From positions 124,001-188,000 of the forward strand of contig NZ_CP007481.1 of assembly GCF_000632985.1 (NCBI RefSeq): a stretch of 64,000 nucleotides of DNA. Reading direction: 5' to 3'. Of this stretch, positions 61,336 to 64,000 are shown piece by piece (the stretch's first letter is position 1; each line of letters opens with the position of its first letter). The position numbers and the translations under genes were made by a program. Source of the DNA: Neorickettsia helminthoeca str. Oregon (lineage in GTDB: Bacteria > Pseudomonadota > Alphaproteobacteria > Rickettsiales > Anaplasmataceae). The notes beneath the pieces are model-generated. The model searched no databases. It saw only the letters and a list, made by a program, of their open reading frames with translations, and had not been told where the DNA came from.

Positions 61336-64000
61336 ATGCATCAGAAAAAGTATACGATAATGGTAATAGGTGCCGGCCCTATAATCATAGGACAGGCATG
61401 TGAGTTTGATTATTCAGGTACCCAAGCCTGCAGGGTCCTAAAGAAACATGGTCACAGAGTTGTGTTAATCAATCCGAATCCGGCGACCATTATGACTGAT
61501 CCTGAAACTGCAGATGTAGTCTACATAGAGCCAATCACTTCCAAAATGATTGAGAGCATCATTATCCTGGAAAAGCCAGACAAACTCTTACCGACCGTAG
61601 GTGGACAGACAGCGCTCAATGCTGCGATGGAGTTGGTCGCGAAAGGAATACTGGCAAAGTATGGTGTTCAATTAATCGGGGCATCGAAGGAGGTCATCGA
61701 AAATGCTGAAAAGAGAAGTCTCTTTAACTCGATTATGCGGGAGATCGGATTGCAAGTGCCCAAGAACATGGTTGTCACGCATGTCAATGAAATAGAACAA
61801 GCGCTCGAATTCATTGGTATCCCAGCGATTATTAGACCATCTTTTACTCTTGGGGGACTCGGAGGTGGAGTTGCAACAACGAGATTCGAGTTTTTCAAAA
61901 TCATCAATGAGGGATTAAAATTTTCGCCCGTAAGTGAAGTGCAAGTCGATGAATCTGTATTAGGTTGGCAAGAATTCGAACTCGAAGTAGTACGGGATTC
62001 AGCAGGAAATGCAATAGTTGTCTGCCCCATAGAGAACACAGACCCGATGGGTGTACACACAGGAGATAGCGTGACTGTTTCTCCGATTTTCACTCTTCGC
62101 GATGAGGAGTATCAATTAATGAGGGATGCAGCATTCAAAGTCCTAAACAGAATAGGTGTCAACACTGGTGGTGCAAACGTACAGTTTGCTGTGAATCCAG
62201 AAAATGGCGAAATACGAGTAATTGAAATGAATCCTAGGGTTTCAAGATCTTCAGCTTTGGCATCGAAGGCTACGGGTTATCCAATTGCTAAAGTTGCTGC
62301 ACAATTAGCTACAGGACTCACCTTGCCTGAGATCTGTAATGATGCAGTACCAAAAATCCCTGCTTCTTTTGAGCCAGTTATGGACTATGTAGTTGTAAAA
62401 ATACCTAGATTCAATTTCGATAAGTTCTTATGCGCAAAGCATCAGTTATCTAGTTCCATGAAATCTGTAGGCACCACTATGGCTATAGGGCGATGCTTCC
62501 AGGAGGCACTACAGAAAGCATTTTGTTCGCTCGAACAGGGATTTGACGGTCTAAATAGAATCCTTGAGGGTACTATATCACGCGAAGAAGTCTCATGGAA
62601 ATTGAGTTCACTCATACCTAATAAGATTCTGATAATTGCCGATGCAATGCGAATGGGCTTCAGTATTGAAGAGATCGCTAAATTGAGCAAGTATAACGAA
62701 TGGTTCCTTTTGCAGATCCAAGTACTTGTGGAGCTGGAAAACGAAATAAAAACTGCCAACTTATCTCCAATAGTTGTCCTAAAGTGGAAGAAAAGGGGAT
62801 TCTCTGATTCCAGAATAGCTACATTGAGGGGTTGTAATGAATCCGAAATAAGGAAAATCCGTAAAGAAATGTCTGTACTGCCAGTTTTCAAGAAAGTGGA
62901 TACATGTGCTGCAGAGTTCGAAAGCGATATTATGTATCTTTACTCCACTTATGAGGGGGATACATTCACCCGTGCAGAGTGCGAATCCAGTCCATCGGAC
63001 AGAAAAAAGGTGATTGTCCTTGGGAGTGGTCCAAATAGAATAGGTCAGGGAATAGAGTTCGATTATACTTGCGTACACGCTATAGCAGCAATCAAAGAAA
63101 TGGGCTACGAGGCAATAATGTTGAATTGCAATCCGGAGACAGTTTCGACGGATTATGATATCTCAGATAAGTTGTACTTTACGCCAATCACAGTTGAAGC
63201 TGTTTTGGATATTCTAGAAAAAGAATCAGAAAGGGGTGAACTGCTTGGTGTGATACTCCAATGCGGTGGCCAGACTCCACTTAAACTCGCAAAAGCCATT
63301 GAAGCTAGCGACACAAGAATAATAGGGACTAGTTTCACTGCAATAGATACTGCTGAGGACAGAGAGAGTTTCAATCAATTGATTGCTAAATTGGATATGT
63401 CTCAGCCCAACAATACTATTGCCTTTTCAAGAGAGGATGTTGCTAGAGGTGTCGATGAAATTGGATTCCCAATGATAGTGCGTCCTTCATACGTCCTTGG
63501 TGGGGAGTCAATGCAGATCATCTACGATACCGAAATGCTTGCCGACTATCTAGGGAAGCATAACCAAATATTCAATGGTTCTTCGTTGTTGCTGGATAGA
63601 TTCCTACTAGACGCAATCGAACTAGATGTTGATGCGATTTCTGATGGCGAAGATGTATACGTTGCTGGAATCATGGAACACATAGAAGAAGCAGGAGTAC
63701 ATTCTGGTGATTCAGCGTTTGTCTTTCCACCACAGAAATTGTCATCGCAATTACTCAGGAAAATTAAAGATTATACTAGGCGCATAGCGCTTACACTGAA
63801 TGTCATAGGATTTTTGAACATCCAGTTTGCCATAGAGGAAGACGAAATATATGTGCTGGAGGTGAATCCACGCTCAAGTCGAACAATACCATTTGTTGCT
63901 AAGGCCTTGGGTATACCACTAGCTAAGATCGCCACCAAAGTGATGCTTGGGAAAAAATTAAAAGATTTCCGCTTAGAAGATTATGAGTGTTACCTGAAAC
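61336..64000 (+). CDS. carB: Carbamoyl-phosphate synthase large subunit (gene runs off the right edge)
   Basis: Makes carbamoyl phosphate for pyrimidines (and arginine where present). The visible 888 codons cover the first ATP-grasp half (VIGAGPIIIGQACEFDYSGT, SFTLGGLGGGVATT), the oligomerisation region, and most of the second half (VLGSGPNRIGQGIEFDYTCV, VRPSYVLGGESMQIIYD). The reading frame is uninterrupted. carA is not adjacent. With pyrD it indicates de novo pyrimidine synthesis. Confidence 0.96.
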   Translation, partial: MHQKKYTIMVIGAGPIIIGQACEFDYSGTQACRVLKKHGHRVVLINPNPATIMTDPETADVVYIEPITSKMIESIIILEKPDKLLPTVGGQTALNAAMELVAKGILAKYGVQLIGASKEVIENAEKRSLFNSIMREIGLQVPKNMVVTHVNEIEQALEFIGIPAIIRPSFTLGGLGGGVATTRFEFFKIINEGLKFSPVSEVQVDESVLGWQEFELEVVRDSAGNAIVVCPIENTDPMGVHTGDSVTVSPIFTLRDEEYQLMRDAAFKVLNRIGVNTGGANVQFAVNPENGEIRVIEMNPRVSRSSALASKATGYPIAKVAAQLATGLTLPEICNDAVPKIPASFEPVMDYVVVKIPRFNFDKFLCAKHQLSSSMKSVGTTMAIGRCFQEALQKAFCSLEQGFDGLNRILEGTISREEVSWKLSSLIPNKILIIADAMRMGFSIEEIAKLSKYNEWFLLQIQVLVELENEIKTANLSPIVVLKWKKRGFSDSRIATLRGCNESEIRKIRKEMSVLPVFKKVDTCAAEFESDIMYLYSTYEGDTFTRAECESSPSDRKKVIVLGSGPNRIGQGIEFDYTCVHAIAAIKEMGYEAIMLNCNPETVSTDYDISDKLYFTPITVEAVLDILEKESERGELLGVILQCGGQTPLKLAKAIEASDTRIIGTSFTAIDTAEDRESFNQLIAKLDMSQPNNTIAFSREDVARGVDEIGFPMIVRPSYVLGGESMQIIYDTEMLADYLGKHNQIFNGSSLLLDRFLLDAIELDVDAISDGEDVYVAGIMEHIEEAGVHSGDSAFVFPPQKLSSQLLRKIKDYTRRIALTLNVIGFLNIQFAIEEDEIYVLEVNPRSSRTIPFVAKALGIPLAKIATKVMLGKKLKDFRLEDYECYLK

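Noticed and set aside
1-64000. CRISPR arrays, insertion sequences, prophage genes
   Set aside because: No regularly spaced repeats, transposase-like proteins, terminal inverted repeats or phage structural genes were found.

Overview
The window looks like part of the small, gene-dense chromosome of an obligate intracellular alphaproteobacterium of the order Rickettsiales. It is most consistent with Neorickettsia (Anaplasmataceae), although the genus is inferred from gene content and was not tested by a search. The reasons are: base composition of roughly 40 to 43 percent GC by eye; a VirB8-VirB9 type IV secretion pair away from the rest of its system; ThyX thymidylate synthase; alphaproteobacterial-type DksA; operons broken into single genes (dnaN and recF 30 kb apart, pheS without pheT, carB without carA, pstC without other pst genes); frequent GTG/TTG starts; retained purine and pyrimidine synthesis; and lineage-restricted proteins. 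I saw no prophage, insertion sequence, CRISPR array or rRNA.

Layout. 1-3.8 kb: alaS 5' end (minus), an SLC13-type permease, tRNA-Leu(GAG), ccmB, dksA. 3.8-11.5 kb: thyX, then the tight run hflK-hflC-degP-dnaE. 11.6-17 kb: tRNA-Gln(TTG), a PgeF-Smr fusion, dnaN, tRNA-Phe(GAA), icd, an AEC carrier. 17.05-18.6 kb: a 660-base gene-poor stretch, then a membrane-anchored protein with an internal repeat. 18.7-25.3 kb: M16 peptidase, hslV-hslU-ispD, pyrD, and a divergent aroA-like gene. 25.5-36.9 kb: a YhdP/AsmA-like giant, an MrpF-like subunit, glmU, purH, gshB, a hypothetical gene, a nitronate-monooxygenase-like flavoprotein, hda and a PerM carrier. 37-43.1 kb: an RND transporter, efp-orf74-purF, a BamE-like lipoprotein. 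43.4-51.6 kb: a dicarboxylate symporter-recF pair, rsmD, bolA-grxD, pstC, an exported class I amidotransferase-like protein, priA. 51.7-64 kb: a multi-pass membrane protein, the virB8-virB9-exoD operon, grpE, trpS, rpmI-rplT-pheS, rpiB-glyA, a Tyr/Gln-rich hypothetical gene, thiE and the 5' part of carB.

Functional picture. Replication and repair are represented by DnaE, DnaN, an Hda-like DnaA regulator, RecF and PriA. Proteostasis is represented by HflKC, DegP, HslUV, GrpE and the M16 peptidase. Nucleotide supply comes from CarB, PyrD, PurF, PurH and ThyX, with GlyA feeding one-carbon units. Fe-S and redox work involves BolA, Grx4 and GshB. The envelope and host interface include VirB8/VirB9, BamE, the AsmA-like protein, RND, SLC13, AEC and DAACS transporters, and the repeat protein.

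The most unusual signal is a set of short duplications at gene boundaries. A 66-base block is duplicated so that its second copy carries the likely thyX start. A 56-base block containing the 3' end of grpE is duplicated so that its diverged copy carries the trpS start. Smaller tandem repeats sit in three other intergenic spaces. Other points worth a second look are an EPSP synthase homologue lacking many active-site residues, the PgeF-Smr fusion, and a small coupled reading frame between efp and purF.
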